Shown: one piece after another, positions 11,101-22,700 of the stretch
Layout of the letters: each line of letters begins with the position of its first letter
Position numbering within the stretch: the first letter of the stretch is position 1
NCBI RefSeq assembly: GCF_027244095.1
Contig: NC_069661.1
Span: forward strand, 14,580,001-14,644,000
Direction of reading: 5' to 3'
Source of the DNA: Hemicordylus capensis
Lineage: Eukaryota > Chordata > Lepidosauria > Squamata > Cordylidae
DNA length: 64,000 nucleotides
Program-made: the position numbers and the translations under genes
The notes under the pieces: generated by a model
The model's input: the letters and a program-made list of their open reading frames with translations, nothing else
Told to the model about the DNA's origin: nothing
Database searches by the model: none

Positions 11101-11861
11101 ACCAATTCAGTTTGTGTATGATGTGACTTTGCCTCCTTCCCTCTGAGCATATACAGAGTGCAAAACCAGGTGTAGTTCACAATTGCCTGCCTGTGCCAGA
11201 TAGACAAGCCTAGGAGGGAGCATGAGAAAGCAAAGCAGGGGGGAAACCCATCTAGCCTACCGTCATGAAGCAAAACATAGTCTAGTGCCTAGAATTCAAC
11301 TCTGAACTGATCAGTTGGGAACTCTTAGGACCCAGTGTTCCAATTCATTTTGTTAATGGGTAGGTTAGGAAGGGGTGGTTATTAGAAATATTTTGTTTCC
11401 AGGTCATCTATATGCTATGATGTTTTTGAGACCCACAATTTTTACTGGAATTTTTGTTTTCTCTATCCCAAGTTAGACTGGTCATAGCAGTTATTTCATA
11501 GAAGATATTTGGACTGCATTTTCCCTGGGATAGAAACCTGGCTTTTTGCTTCCAGTATTTGTATTGTTACTTTAACAAGCATACAGATGCTAGAGCCCTT
11601 TGAATATTGATGGTACTGTATAGCCATGAAAAATACCACAAAACAGAGGCACAAGGAGATTAAAAGTTCAAGAAGGCAACAGAAGCCAGCAAAGAAACAG
11701 ATTAACCCTTCTCCTTAAAATCAGATTATTCACTTGCTTGTTTGTGTGAGATGTCCAGCCTATTTCAGAACAGTACAATTCCATTGGCTTGCTTTACAAA
11801 CTCAGTAGTAACAACAACCTCCCATTGCAAAAACCACAATAATAAATAACCCATGACTCAC

Positions 11862-11870
11862 ACGATCCAT
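11862..11870 (-). CDS. LGALS1-like: Galectin-1-like gene A, coding part of exon 1
   Basis: Reverse complement reads ATGGATCGT followed by splice donor GTGAGT, coding Met-Asp-Arg and ending in phase 0, as in paralogues B and C. The 5' leader and promoter line up with those of B, and about 360 bases of intron next to the exon (11490-11855) resemble the B intron at 22560-22945. I found no exons 2-4 to the left within the window. They probably lie beyond the left edge, past the transposon cluster, or are lost. Confidence 0.65.
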
Positions 11871-11937
11871 TCTTCAGCCTCACAAAGAACTCTCCAAACT
11901 CAGTTTAATTACAACCCAGGAAAACACAGCCACCAGC

Positions 11938-12000
11938 TGCCTTTAAACAGCTGGGGAAACTGTGTCACATGGCAAAAGGGGTGTGCTGTGATTGGCGGCT
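11938..12000 (-). promoter_or_regulatory. Promoter of galectin-like gene A
   Basis: On the minus strand, in order: CCAAT box (ATTGG on plus, 11991-11995), E/M-box GCCATGTGACAC (about 11961-11972), and TATA-like TTTAAA within CAGCTGTTTAAAGG (about 11939-11952). The ATG lies about 75 bases downstream. Order and spacing match gene B. Confidence 0.6.
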
Positions 12001-12629
12001 CAGCACAAATCTTCAGAAATGCAATGAGGAGATAATTAGTGTCAGCAAGCAAAAACACCTGGTCTGCTTCAGATGAATAGGAATACTAATTAATGAAAGC
12101 AGCGGCTGTTTCTGATTGGCACTGAAATATTTGTTCATCTCTTGATTTGGTTGTTTGGTCCAGCAATAGGCAAAAAGGCAGGTAGGGTGCGGGATCCAAA
12201 AAGGATGTGTCACTCACAATATTTGGCCTTTTGCTGGAAAGCCAAGAGGCAGAGCATCTGACTGACACACACAAGGACTCAGTTCAGGATGTGACACCCC
12301 CACCTAAAGGATCATGTTCTGATGTAGGCTGCTTTGTGGACTTTTTGTTGCAATATTCATCAGTCATCATCATCATCTGCATTTCTAGTGGTTGTCACTT
12401 GGTTATTATGTCCCTTTATGATGGGGTCTCTGAATCAAAGAAAGTTTCCACTTTAAAAAGTGTTCTAAAATTCTGTGATGTGGTATGTGATTTTGGAGTG
12501 TGCAACTTGGGAATTTTAAAACTCCTTTTAAAGTGGAAGCTCTCTTATATTCAGCAATGGGGAAACAGATGTCCCTCTTCAGCCTAGCAAAGAGTCCTTC
12601 CCAGCGGCTCTTGTGGGCATCTCTCTCGT

Positions 12630-12885
12630 TTCTTTTTGCATATGGATGGGAGACTACATCTGTGAGCACTGTAAGATATTCCCCTTAGGGGATGGAGCCA
12701 CGCAGGGAAGAGCACTTGCATGCTTGCATGCAGGAGGTTCCCAAACTCCCTCCCTGGCATCTCCAAGGTAGGGCTGAGAGAGACTCCAGCCTGCAACCTT
12801 GGAGAAGCCGCTGCCAGTCTGTATAGTCAATACTGAGCTAGATGGACCATTGACCTGACTCTTTATAACACAGCTTCCTATGAGG
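12630..12885 (+). mobile_element. 5S-derived SINE, 5'-truncated
   Basis: Starts within the 5S-like part (GCATATGGATGGGAGACTAC), continues through CCCCTTAGGGGATGGAGCCA and ends at GACTCTTTATAACACAGCTT. The first part of the 5S-like head is missing. Confidence 0.8.
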
Positions 12886-12924
12886 GAGAGACAGCTTTGC
12901 ATGGGCAAAGACATGCACACAGAG

Positions 12925-13225
12925 TTGGTCTTGTGTGGTAGCAAGCATGAATTGTCCTCTTTGATAAACAGGGTCTGCCCTGGTTTGCATTTGAATGGGA
13001 GACCACATGAGAGCACTGTAAGATATTCCCCTTAGGGGATGGAGCCACTCTGGGAAGAGCACCAGCATGCTTGCATGCAGGAGGTTCCCAAATTCCCTCC
13101 CTGGCATCTCCCCAATGTAGAGCTGAGACAGACTCCGGCCTGCAACCCCACTGCCAATCTGGGTAGACAGTTCTGAGCTAGATGGACCAATGGTCTGACT
13201 TGGTATAAGGTAGCTTCTTCTGTTT
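12925..13225 (+). mobile_element. 5S-derived SINE
   Basis: Nearly complete copy: GGTCTTGTG head, AACAGGGTCTGCCCTGG 5S-like box, GGGGATGGAGCCACTCTGG body and TGGTCTGACTTGGTATAAGG tail. Confidence 0.85.
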
Positions 13226-13559
13226 GAGCTCTTCTTCCCATTGAAGTGAATGGGATAAACCCGCCCCACAGAAACTTGTCCATCACTTCTGATGTTAGCA
13301 CAATTGCTCAGTCACATGTATACTACATACATGCAACTCAATGCTTTGACTAAAGCTGGGGAAAATAGCTCTAAAAACTAGTCTTGCCCAGGGATCTCAG
13401 CCTGGGCACTGTTTCATGTCAATGTTAGCATGCCTATAGGATCAACATAGGTAGAGACAAGACTTTTTGAAAGAAAGTTTATTTTCTGACTGATGCATCT
13501 CTACAAGGCATCATTCTTTATTTAGATGCTATACACTACAGCAGGGCTTGTGGGCTTTA

Positions 13560-14055
13560 CAAGAGTAGAACATGTGTCTACTTTACACATCAGTAGAACA
13601 TCATGTGTAACTCAGGAACAGAGCCCCCATGCCCTAACTTATGAGATCCTTCCAAAGAGAGTATTACTTTACTTTGTGAGTAGGCCTTTTATTACTTGCC
13701 AGTTGACCCTCAACTTTTACTTATGGGTAGACATGAACATTCTCTGGGTAACCCCTCAACCTTAACTGCAGGTAGATATTGCATTTTTACATCTGAGTAG
13801 ACCAACAGCCTTAATTGTACATTGACCCTCAAGTTTACTTGTGAGTAGACAGTGCATCCTTGCTCATGAGCAGCCCTTCAACCTTATGAGTAGCCTCCAC
13901 CCTTTCTTGTGAATTGCTCTGCCTTTGATGAAGGACACAAAGTTTATTTCTGGGTAAAGCTATAGGTCTACTCATAAGTCAGGGCACAATCCACTTGCGA
14001 GTGAAGGTGGGGCTTTAATCTTTGTGCATTAGAGAGATACATCTCTAATTAGGCA
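13560..14055. repeat. Degenerate minisatellite, core ACTTGTGAGTAGAC
   Basis: About 15 imperfect units of 25-40 bases, each with a version of TTACTTGTGAGTAGACC followed by a variable CCTCAACCT-like spacer. The same type of array occurs at about 46255-46880 and 48590-49110, also upstream of a galectin-like gene. It is therefore part of, or older than, the duplicated gene unit. Confidence 0.75.
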
Positions 14056-14519
14056 CATTAGGTTTTAGAGTTTATGAACCCCCAGGCTTTTTGAAAAAGA
14101 ACATCTTGAGTAGGCACTGTGGGAAAAGGAAGTCTGATAGATGCTCCTACACATGAAGGAAAAATAGCTGCTTCTCTCCCATGTAGGAAGTCCATGTTCA
14201 AAGGCAGTTTCCTGCTGCTTTGTGGTTTCTGTCTCACTGCTTCTTTGTGTCCCGCAGAGGTGCTTTTACCCCTGGACTTCGGGGCCAAAGTCCAGGGCCT
14301 CCATACCCTCTGGAGGCCTCCAAATCCTCTTTAGTCTTTCCTGGGTGGTGTAGTTTGTACCCTCAAGAACCTACGTGTCAAAAAATCATGCTTAACTTGC
14401 AGTGGGCGGGCCCTCCAAAGGTCTTTAGGTGTACCTCTGGTGTTCCCACTTAAGTCCATTTGCCATATCACTTCACCTTGAACACCTTTATGAGCCCCTT
14501 TGCCTTGCTGCTGCCTCAA

Positions 14520-14745
14520 TAGGTAAAGTGTGCCCTCAAGCCGTGTTGACTCCTGGCGACCACAGAGCCCTGTGGTTTTCTTTTGGTAGAACACAGGAGG
14601 GGTTGACCATGGCCTCCTCCCACACAGTAGGAGATGATGCCTTTCAACATCTTCCTGTATCGATATAGAACCAGCGGGGATTCAAACCGGCAACCTTCTG
14701 CTTGTTAGTCAAGCATTTCCCTACTGCACCACTTCAGGTGGTTAT
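14520..14745 (-). mobile_element. Sauria-type SINE
   Basis: In reverse: tRNA-like head with GGTTTGAATCCCCGCTGGTT, middle GATGCCTTTCAACATCTTCC (as seen on plus), and a Bov-B-like 3' end, GGTAAAGTGTGCCCTCAAGC on plus. Confidence 0.85.
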
Positions 14746-14754
14746 GCTGCCTCT

Positions 14755-15001
14755 ATAGAAAGACTAAATTGTTTGGCCTGGCCTTTCGGGGTTTTTAATT
14801 ATTTTAATGCTAACCTGGTTTTCAGGGTTTTAATTGTTATGATAGTTTAATTGTTTTTAAAGATGTTTTAATTGGTGTTAATATTTATATCTCTGTTTTG
14901 TTATTGGGTTTTAATGGTTTCTGTTTTTAATTGTAAACCACCCTGAGCCATTCCGGAAGGGCGGTATAAAAAAAAATAAATCGAATAAATAAATAAATAA
15001 A
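14755..15001 (+). mobile_element. LINE 3' tail (L2-like)
   Basis: T-rich 3' UTR ending in CCACCCTGAGCCATTCCGGA and GGGCGGTATAAAA with an (AAAT)n tail, typical of reptile L2/CR1-group 3' ends. No coding part remains. Confidence 0.7.
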
Positions 15002-15097
15002 TGCCCATGAAAGGAATGGGAGGGAAGAAAGAGAAGATATGTTTGACTTTAGAGTGCTCCTACCTAGACTTTCCTTACCAAACATAGTCATTTAGAA

Positions 15098-15216
15098 CAG
15101 GGATTCTCAACATTGGGTCCCCAGATGTTATTGGACTTCAACTCCCATAACCACCAACAACCTTGGGCTGGGGATTATGGGAGTTGAATCTGGGGACCCA
15201 ACGTTGAGAATCCCTG
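15098..15216. mobile_element. Short hAT-type foldback element
   Basis: 119 bases. Ends CAGGGATTCTCAAC / GTTGAGAATCCCTG are a perfect inverted repeat, and the flanks show a perfect 8-base duplication ATTTAGAA (15090-15097 and 15217-15224). Confidence 0.9.
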
Positions 15217-15431
15217 ATTTAGAACTAGTTCTCTCTAGAACATGCCAGCATGTGCCCTTTACAGTTTCAGAACCCAGAGTGGGCAAAATCCACAAAAAGT
15301 AACCTTAGTTTATTTTACCCCGTTATGGCGAGTTTAAGTTATTTATCTCCAATCAGCCTCAGGAGTCCCCACTACAGGGCAAAATGCTGATTATGTGTCA
15401 GCATATACCTGAGATTTTGAAAAACACATTC

Positions 15432-15580
15432 AATGGGGTTCCCAACCTGCGGTACTCCAGATGTTACTGAACTACAATTCCCATCATCCTCAGCCACAAT
15501 GAATTGTAGCTGGGGGTGATGGTGATGGGAGTTGTAGTTCAACAACATCTGGAATACCCCAGGTTGGGAAACCCCAATCT
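15432..15580. mobile_element. Short foldback element, same group
   Basis: Inverted ends GGGGTTCCCAACCTG / CAGGTTGGGAAACCCC and a palindromic body (ACTACAATTCCCATCATC). The flanking duplication is not clear. Confidence 0.7.
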
Positions 15581-15589
15581 AAAGAGATA

Positions 15590-15765
15590 CATTGAGGTCA
15601 TTCACATAGTCAAAAACTGCGCTTTACCAGGGTTTGGGAGCTGTGTGTGCTCCCAATTTTTGGTTTTCTTCCTGCTGTGCTTCCTCACAACCAAAAATTA
15701 GGCGCACATAGCTCCCAAACCCCAGTAGAACAGAGTTTTTGACTGTGTGGATGAACTCAGATAGC
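15590..15765. mobile_element. Foldback element, GAGGTCATTCACA family
   Basis: Inverted arms TTTGGGAGCTGTGTGTGCTC and its degenerate complement, with terminal GAGGTCATTCACATAGTCAA / TTTTTGACTGTGTGGATGAA. A second copy is at about 55257-55530. Superfamily not assigned. Confidence 0.65.
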
Positions 15766-16399
15766 AAGAAAGCCAGTCCATCAACTCCCTCTTTTTAAGA
15801 GCAGACATTTAAAATGCTGCATCTTGGCCATTTTTCAATATATCTACAGCAAATTTGGAGCGTTGGTGTCTCTCGTCACCTAGTTGACATATGTATATCG
15901 TCAGGCTGGTTTGGACAAATGGTTTTAATTTTATGACCAATAGTATGTTCAGGGCTTGTAGTGGTAGAATGATGAAACAATTTTTAACTATACTGCTCTT
16001 ACTGTGCCAGTATATCAGCCACCTCTGGGAGGATTTTGGACCAGGCTTCCCTCATATGGAGTGCCCACTGAGGTCAGCAGTAGGTAGTTCAGGAGATTCT
16101 TGGGTTTACACCTTGATAACTTGTGCAAAAGCAGAGGCCCTAGACCTTTTTGCCAATCAGTGTCCATTTCAGATGATGCACAGCTACAAGATTTCCCCTC
16201 TGGAAGCTGCATCTTAGGCAAGGTTGATTCATACCAGGAGATTTCAGAATCACAGCACACATGCAAGAGAAAGGGTCCAGGGCCATTTTGCCTCTGGAAA
16301 GCCCTGGCTGAGAGATTCCTTAGAGGGCAGTTCTCCTTTCAAAAGCAAGCAGAATCAGAACTATATGCAAAACAAATTTAAGGAGAACGTTCAGTAGAT

Positions 16400-16428
16400 G
16401 GTTTGAAGAACACACTTGCATTTATTCA
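16400..16428 (-). terminator. Polyadenylation signal of gene B
   Basis: AATAAA on the minus strand (TTTATT at 16421-16426), about 35 bases after the stop codon, giving a very short 3' UTR. The same arrangement is seen in C (30490-30495) and D (52006-52011). Confidence 0.8.
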
Positions 16429-16459
16429 GCTACGTGGTGAGATTAGAGGAAAGACAAGA

Positions 16460-16726
16460 TCAGAGGAACTTGAGGCCTTGGAATTTGAAGTCTCCCTGAT
16501 ATGAGAGATACTGGATGGATTTTAGGCCCAGTCGGTTGGGAAAGACAAACTCCAGTTCCCATCGGTTCTGGTCAAAGATTATGCGAGCACCTGGTGGATT
16601 AAGTTCTCTCAAGTAAGCTTCTTCCAGTTTCATCAGATCAAAGGCTTCTTCCACTTCAATCCCCTTGAAAGGTAGAGGTTCTTCCACTTTCACCTTCAAC
16701 TCAGAAGTACCAAAGGTGAAGAGCAC
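16460..16726 (-). CDS. LGALS1-like: Gene B exon 4 (last), with loop insertion
   Basis: Begins after CTCGCAG with VLFTFGTSELKVKV and ends GDFKFQGLKFL-stop (16460-16462). Between KVKV and FPNR there are 47 residues where galectin-1 and gene D have 7. The extra part is acidic and helix-like (for example EVEEAFDLMKLEEAYLREL). It is in frame, not a known repeat that I recognise, and its counterpart occurs in gene C. Confidence 0.9.
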   Translation of the reverse strand: MLFTFGTSELKVKVEEPLPFKGIEVEEAFDLMKLEEAYLRELNPPGARIIFDQNRWELEFVFPNRLGLKSIQYLSYQGDFKFQGLKFL

Positions 16727-19700
16727 CTGCGAGAAGGAATTATGCGGAAATCTGGTATGCTGGACACTCATCCGCATACCCAATGGCATTCAAGAGTATT
16801 TTCTTCTCTGATGCAAGATCCCCATGTTAACAGTTCAAGGCAAACTAAATCAGTGGGCTTAGTTGATAGGTTCATATCATGCCAACATGTTATGCATTAT
16901 GCAAGAAAGCAGCTAAACAGTATATGTCACATGCAGTTTCCACTAGCACAGACCTAGGGCACCAATTGCAGCAGAGGATTGCTCCACCTTGTCTCATGAA
17001 AGGACCACCTCAAAGCAGGTTGCCCTATATAGAACCCAAGGGAGATCTCCACTTATACACCCCATGAGTCTGAGCTGAGAAATCACTCCATCCACCGCAA
17101 AACCCTCACCTTGATTTTCTCCCCTTTTTCGATAGGGAAGCGCGCTCTTTCCTCTTCTTGCCCCCACATCCCATCTTGCTTGGAGTTGCAAACAATGGCG
17201 TGCGTATCCACAAGCCCAGCTAAGCGCAAATTGAAGCGAAGCACCAGGTTATCAGAGTCTTTGCCAAGATCTACAATAAAACTGCAAGGATGGACATGGA
17301 TACATGCATGAATGCACCATAAAAGCTTAACTGCACCACATAAGCGACGCAGTCCTCCCAGCCCCACTTACATTCTACACAAATAGAATGTCCCATGCTG
17401 GTTTGAAGAGCAAGATACCAGTCCTCATGACTGCAAGGAATCTGGCAGAAGCATCTGCCTTGACATGTACTAGCGAGGCAGCAAATCTCACACAGTGGCA
17501 AGGCAGCCACAAGTAGCAGTTGTGCAAGGGAGAGAAATTTGAACATGAAGATAGTACTGTGGGCCAAGGATCCAGTCCTGGTAGAATCCTCACAACACCA
17601 CCCTTGGCTAAAGCACACCAGATAGAACAAGAGTGCACTGGCGATAAATGGCTTCAAGAACTGGAAGAGAATGCTGGATTCCTCTCCAGAGCATGAACAA
17701 GTTCTGTTATCAGAATGTGGGGAGGCTATGGGCCTGGGCCCTAGATCAAAACTACCTAGAACACCTGTGAGTCAAGGTAGAAGGGTTGTGTACGTACACA
17801 CATACACATACACTTTGAGAGAACTGAAGCAGGGAGAAGACCTCGTTCATTGAGATTTCCCATTCTCCTTCACAAAATGTCCTGCAGCCTTTTTGTTCTT
17901 GTCCCTCCGGCCAGCCTTTTCCAGAGAAGTGCTACCTCTCTGCACAACTTGGTTGAGAAAGCATTCCTTTCTCCTTGCTTGCCTTACCAAAATGTAGGGA
18001 TGTGCGTTTCATTTTGAATACAAAACGTTTTGTGCACAAAACAGGCCATTTCGGCTGTTTTGTAGCCAAAACAAAACACCCAATGCTCAAAACAGAAAAT
18101 TTTGTAGCCAAAACAAAACGTCCCTGTTTCGGATACAAAACATTTTGTTGTTTCAGCTGTTTTGGAACTCCATTTTGCAATCGCAAAAAGTCTTTCTCCT
18201 TCAGTCTCCATTTTGAGTTTTGACATCTGTTTGAATTTCCAGCCCACAGATTGGCAAGCGAAAGCATTAGCTGATCTGCTGGCAATTGCCTCTTTATTCC
18301 TTTTAAGCAAATTTAAGGGTAAATTTTACCCTCATTGGCCAGTGGGGCAGTGTGCATTTACCCTCATTGGCCAGTGGGGCAGTGTGCATTTCATTGTTGT
18401 TGGTTCACACTGTTGTGTGTAGATCAATTGCATTTCGGGCAGGGGGATGTGGATGTGCATGACCTTTGGAAATCTGCCTGATTTTCTTCCACAGCTCTGC
18501 TGATATTGATGTTATTTGGGGTGGATTCAGGGTAGAAAGGAGGCTTTGGGGGCAGAAGAGTGGTTCAGGTGGTAGTGCCCCAATGGGTGCCTGCTGCCAC
18601 CCAGATTCCAAAGGAATTGGGGAAAGGGCTGATTTCTTAGGAATTATTGAAGTTTATGCTTCTTTAAGGTTCCCCCCCCCCGGAATAATGGAGCAGACCC
18701 ATAACTCCACCTGGGGGGCACTGGGGTGGCTGGGAGCAAGTGGTGGTGTAGTGCACATAGGGTGCCAACCAACCCCATGGGTTGCTAACCCATGGGGTGC
18801 TGGGTTGTGTTGTTTCTGAGGTGTTCTGAGTGTAGATTCTCTGGTAGCATATGAGATTTTCAACCACAAACCATGAATCCACTCTCATATGCTACCAGAA
18901 AATCTGGATCTACACTCAAAACATCTCAGAAACAACAGAACCCAGTACCCCATGGGTTAGCAACCCATGTGGTTGGTTGGCACCCTATGTGCTCTACACC
19001 ACCACTTGCTCGGAGACACCCTGGTGCCTCCCAAGTGCAGTTATGGGACAGGAATTATGGAGGTCCATCATTCCCTATGGGAAAGACCTTTACAGACGCA
19101 CAAACTCCATTACATCTTTAAAAATCAGCCCTCTGCCCAATTCCTTTGAAATACTTCTGGCAGCTTCCTTGCCCCTACTGGACACTACCACCCACCCTAC
19201 TCTGCTCTGGGCCACCCCTTTCCCCCCCAACATGAAGCTATACTTTTGCTGAAACCTCCATTCTTCCCTATGGGAAAAATCCTATACTTCAAAAATCCAC
19301 CAAAAATCAGCCCTTTGCCCAATTCCTCTGAAACTTGGGTTGTAGTTTCCACCCATCAGGCACTAAAACTCCCACCCACTAGTTTCCCCCTCAGGCCATT
19401 TTTTAAAATTCAAAACATTTCGATTCGGATTTTGCAATTTCAAACAAAGAACAAAATGGGGGTGTTTCGGATTTGGGCCAAAAACAAAACAGAAAAAAAT
19501 ACAAAATGTACAACCCTAACAAAATGCTAGTAAAGAGGGCTGAAGCCCACTCTTGGAGCTAAGCACCCTGCAATGCAGCCTACCTATAACTGGGCCCTGG
19601 ATGCGAGAGCCATTTCCCCCAGCATCACTGAATCTTAGGAAAATGTTCCGAAATGCATGGCAGCAAATTATTTTCCAGCCACATGCACTGTGGAAGCAGC

Positions 19701-22700
19701 TCCATGACCCATTTCAGGAGTGCAGCCCATCCCCACGTTTAGCTTCTGTGTTAAGAGGAACACAGAAACAAGCCTCCGAAGGCCACGCCAATGTGGCGAA
19801 GTCCATGTCTAGAAGAGGCAGGTATGTGGGGCAGAGCTCATTTGTAGACCCACCTTTCCCTCTCCACAGCTAAACACAGGAGCTCTAGGAGGAGACAATT
19901 TCAGTTAGGGAACCCATGCGGGAACAGAGAGCTGAAGCTCTTCACCCAATCCACACTGGGTGCTCCTACAGTTGCTTTTTCAACAGAGAGAAAGCCATTG
20001 GGAGTTCCAGCCTCAGAGCCCCCAAATCAAGCCTTGTGAGACTCGTACCGAATTGCCAAGCTGAGCTTATTAAGGATGTTTATATCCCCTTTCCACAAAA
20101 CGAATATGAGCCCTCCTTGACAGGAGCCATCTAAGAACGAGAAGGTGTCGAGGGGCACCAGCAAGAGAGACACTCTGCTGGGATAAAGAAAGGCAAGACC
20201 TCTACTTTGCTAAATATAGAGGAAGCACCACTTCAGACATGCCTTTACTCAGCTAGCTGGGGATTGGGAAAGTTACCAATATGCAGGCATAGCAAATGCT
20301 TTTTAGGAGAAAGCCAGTTATCCAAGAACTCTATAGAGTTCTCTAGAACCACTGTAATGAGCGATCTCCCATCTGCTGCAACTTAGAATTGGTCTATCTG
20401 TCCTTGCCATTCCTCCCTCCTTGTCAACTTACTGTTTGGCATCTGGCAAGATCCACCCCCTCAGTTGAAAGCCCTGTCCAGGCTGGATGTTCAGGCCAGT
20501 TGCGGTGAGGCCCTAAAAGGAAGGAAACTAGACAGGTTAGTCTGCTGTGGGCAGTCAGAGTGTACATGAAGGATTTAGGAAAGAGACACAAGTGTATTTC
20601 CAGTGTCCTTATGGCCTCTGGAGAGCCACCTAATGGCACAGCAGGGAAAGAACCTGAACAACAAGCCAGAGGTTGCCAGGTTCGAATCCCCACTGGAATG
20701 TTTCCCAGACTATGGGAAACACCTATATTGGGCAGCAGTGATATAGGAAGATGCTGAAAGGCATCATCTCATACTGCGCAGGAGGAGGCAATGGTAAACC
20801 CCTCCTGTATTCTACCAAAGCAAAACCACAGGGCTCTGTGGGCACCAGGAGTCGACGGCACTTTTTACCTTTATGACCCCTGGGCTCTGTAAAGTCATAG
20901 CCACAAGTGGTATGGAAGATAGATGGAGCCCATGAATCTTGGTCCTAGGTGCTTCTGGATAGACGTCAGAATGAAACTCAAGGCAGCAGCTTTGTCAGTG
21001 AAAAGGCACAAGCAAGAAATTTGGGGCAGGTTGCTCCCTCTCCTCCTCCCCATTATGAATCAGCTGGAAGTTTTTCAAGCGATTGGGGAACACTTCACAC
21101 AGCGTTAAGAGTGTAGCCGGATTTATATCTGGGTTTTTAAAAATCCATTGTGTGTGTCAGTTTTGGGGGGCAGCTTCTCAGTAAAGCCCCAAAGTAAAGC
21201 CTGCTGTCTGGAAACGCTCCTGCCCAAGGCAGGCAGAACCAAGTCTGGAAAACGAGGAAGCAATCTGCTCCCACCGTTCTTTGTGTTAGAGTTCAGAGGG
21301 GTTAGATTGTTTAATTCATATTTTTTTAATTAGAAGTTCTTTTATTGCAGCCATAGGCCAAACATTTATTTTATTGTTTAGTGTTAAATTTAAATATTGT
21401 CTGCAGACAAGGAGTTCCAGTTCTAAGTACAGTACAGTAGTTTATTTAGGAAATAAATCAGATAGGAAGCCTACATGCCTAGCTGCTAGCCTACATCAGG
21501 AGAGGGAGGGAGGGAGGGAGAAAGAAGGCGGAAGTCTGTCTCTCAGGTGGCTGTGAAACCTGAGACTATCAATCTAACAAAGGGGAATCAGGACAGAGAG
21601 AGTTACAAGAGGGGATTCCTTTACTCACTATCTCTATTCCCTAATGGTCAATAGAGTTTTCGGTGCTGAGAGTATTCGAGCCCAAGAGTGCATGCAGATA
21701 AAAGGGCTAGGAAGCTGTCCTTACCACACAAGGCACATTAAGATTTAGGAGGCCAGATGTTAAAGCTGTTGTCTACCCAGTCAAGCAGGGCCATTTAGCA
21801 ATTCAAACCTGTGCTGTAGGCCAGTAATTCCCCTGGAACGCTGCCAGCAGATCCTGATCCATCTCCCACTGCTTTTTAGTGGGTTATTCTTTTGGATCGC
21901 TCAGGGGCTCTCCAACTTGATCCCACAGATGTTGCCAAACTCTCATCATGCCCAGCAGCAACAGCTGAAGGATGATGCAAATTACAGTTCAACATCTGGG
22001 GACCCAAACCTGGGAGCCCCCAGCGAGTTCTCCACACAGCAGGCTTTACTGTTCACTCAGTTATCCCAAAAACCCAAAGCAAAAAGTGGATCCCCCCCCC
22101 CCACCTCGGATATAAATCGGGCTGCTGCACTCCAACACGCAATGAAAAACGCGAATTGTGGGTGAAGCACTCCCCAATAGCTCACAGGGACTTTGGGGTA
22201 AGTCTGCCCCATATGCAAATTGCGGAGCAGATGCAAGCTGAAGGGCTTTTAAAACCCTGTGTGAAAAACTTCCTGGCTCATTCACGAAGAGGCTAGTTAT
22301 TTTTTTCATTCATGTAATCACGTGCAAGCAAGCACATTTTTAAGAAGCCGTTTAGAAGTGGGGATTTGGAGAGGAGAAAGAGAAAAAAGTGTGCTCAATT
22401 CTTATTCCACTTACTACTTCTTTACATATTACCACAGTCCAAGCCGATTGCCTTGAAGGAAAAAGCTTAGAAAGCAGCCTAGATATAGCCTCACTAAGGC
22501 TACTAACCAGAATACACCTAGGATCTTCCGTTGCTGCATCGCAAGTTACTGTAAGTCATAACCATTCATAGCATTTCTCTCACAGGCAAGATTTGCATTC
22601 CATTTTCCCTGGAATAGAAGCCTGTCTTTTTATTCCATCCAGTATTTATACTACATTCTCTCTAACAATTATACTCTCCAGCTAGAGTATTATGTGCACC

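Larger units (their letters stand above)
17995..19518 (+). mobile_element. hAT-family non-autonomous element 2, in intron 2 of gene B
   Basis: Complete: starts TAGGGATGTGCGTTTCATTT, ends TACAACCCTA, flanked by an 8-base duplication CCAAAATG / ACAAAATG (17987-17994 and 19519-19526, one mismatch). It contains the family palindrome centred near 18870 and no gene. The equivalent place in intron 2 of gene D (about 60780-60810) lacks the element, so it probably inserted after the two genes separated. Confidence 0.9.

Noticed and set aside
8373-11800. Search for exon 2 of gene A
   Set aside because: No segment resembling LTATGLNI...LPDAK with proper splice sites was found by eye; a profile search would be needed to exclude it.
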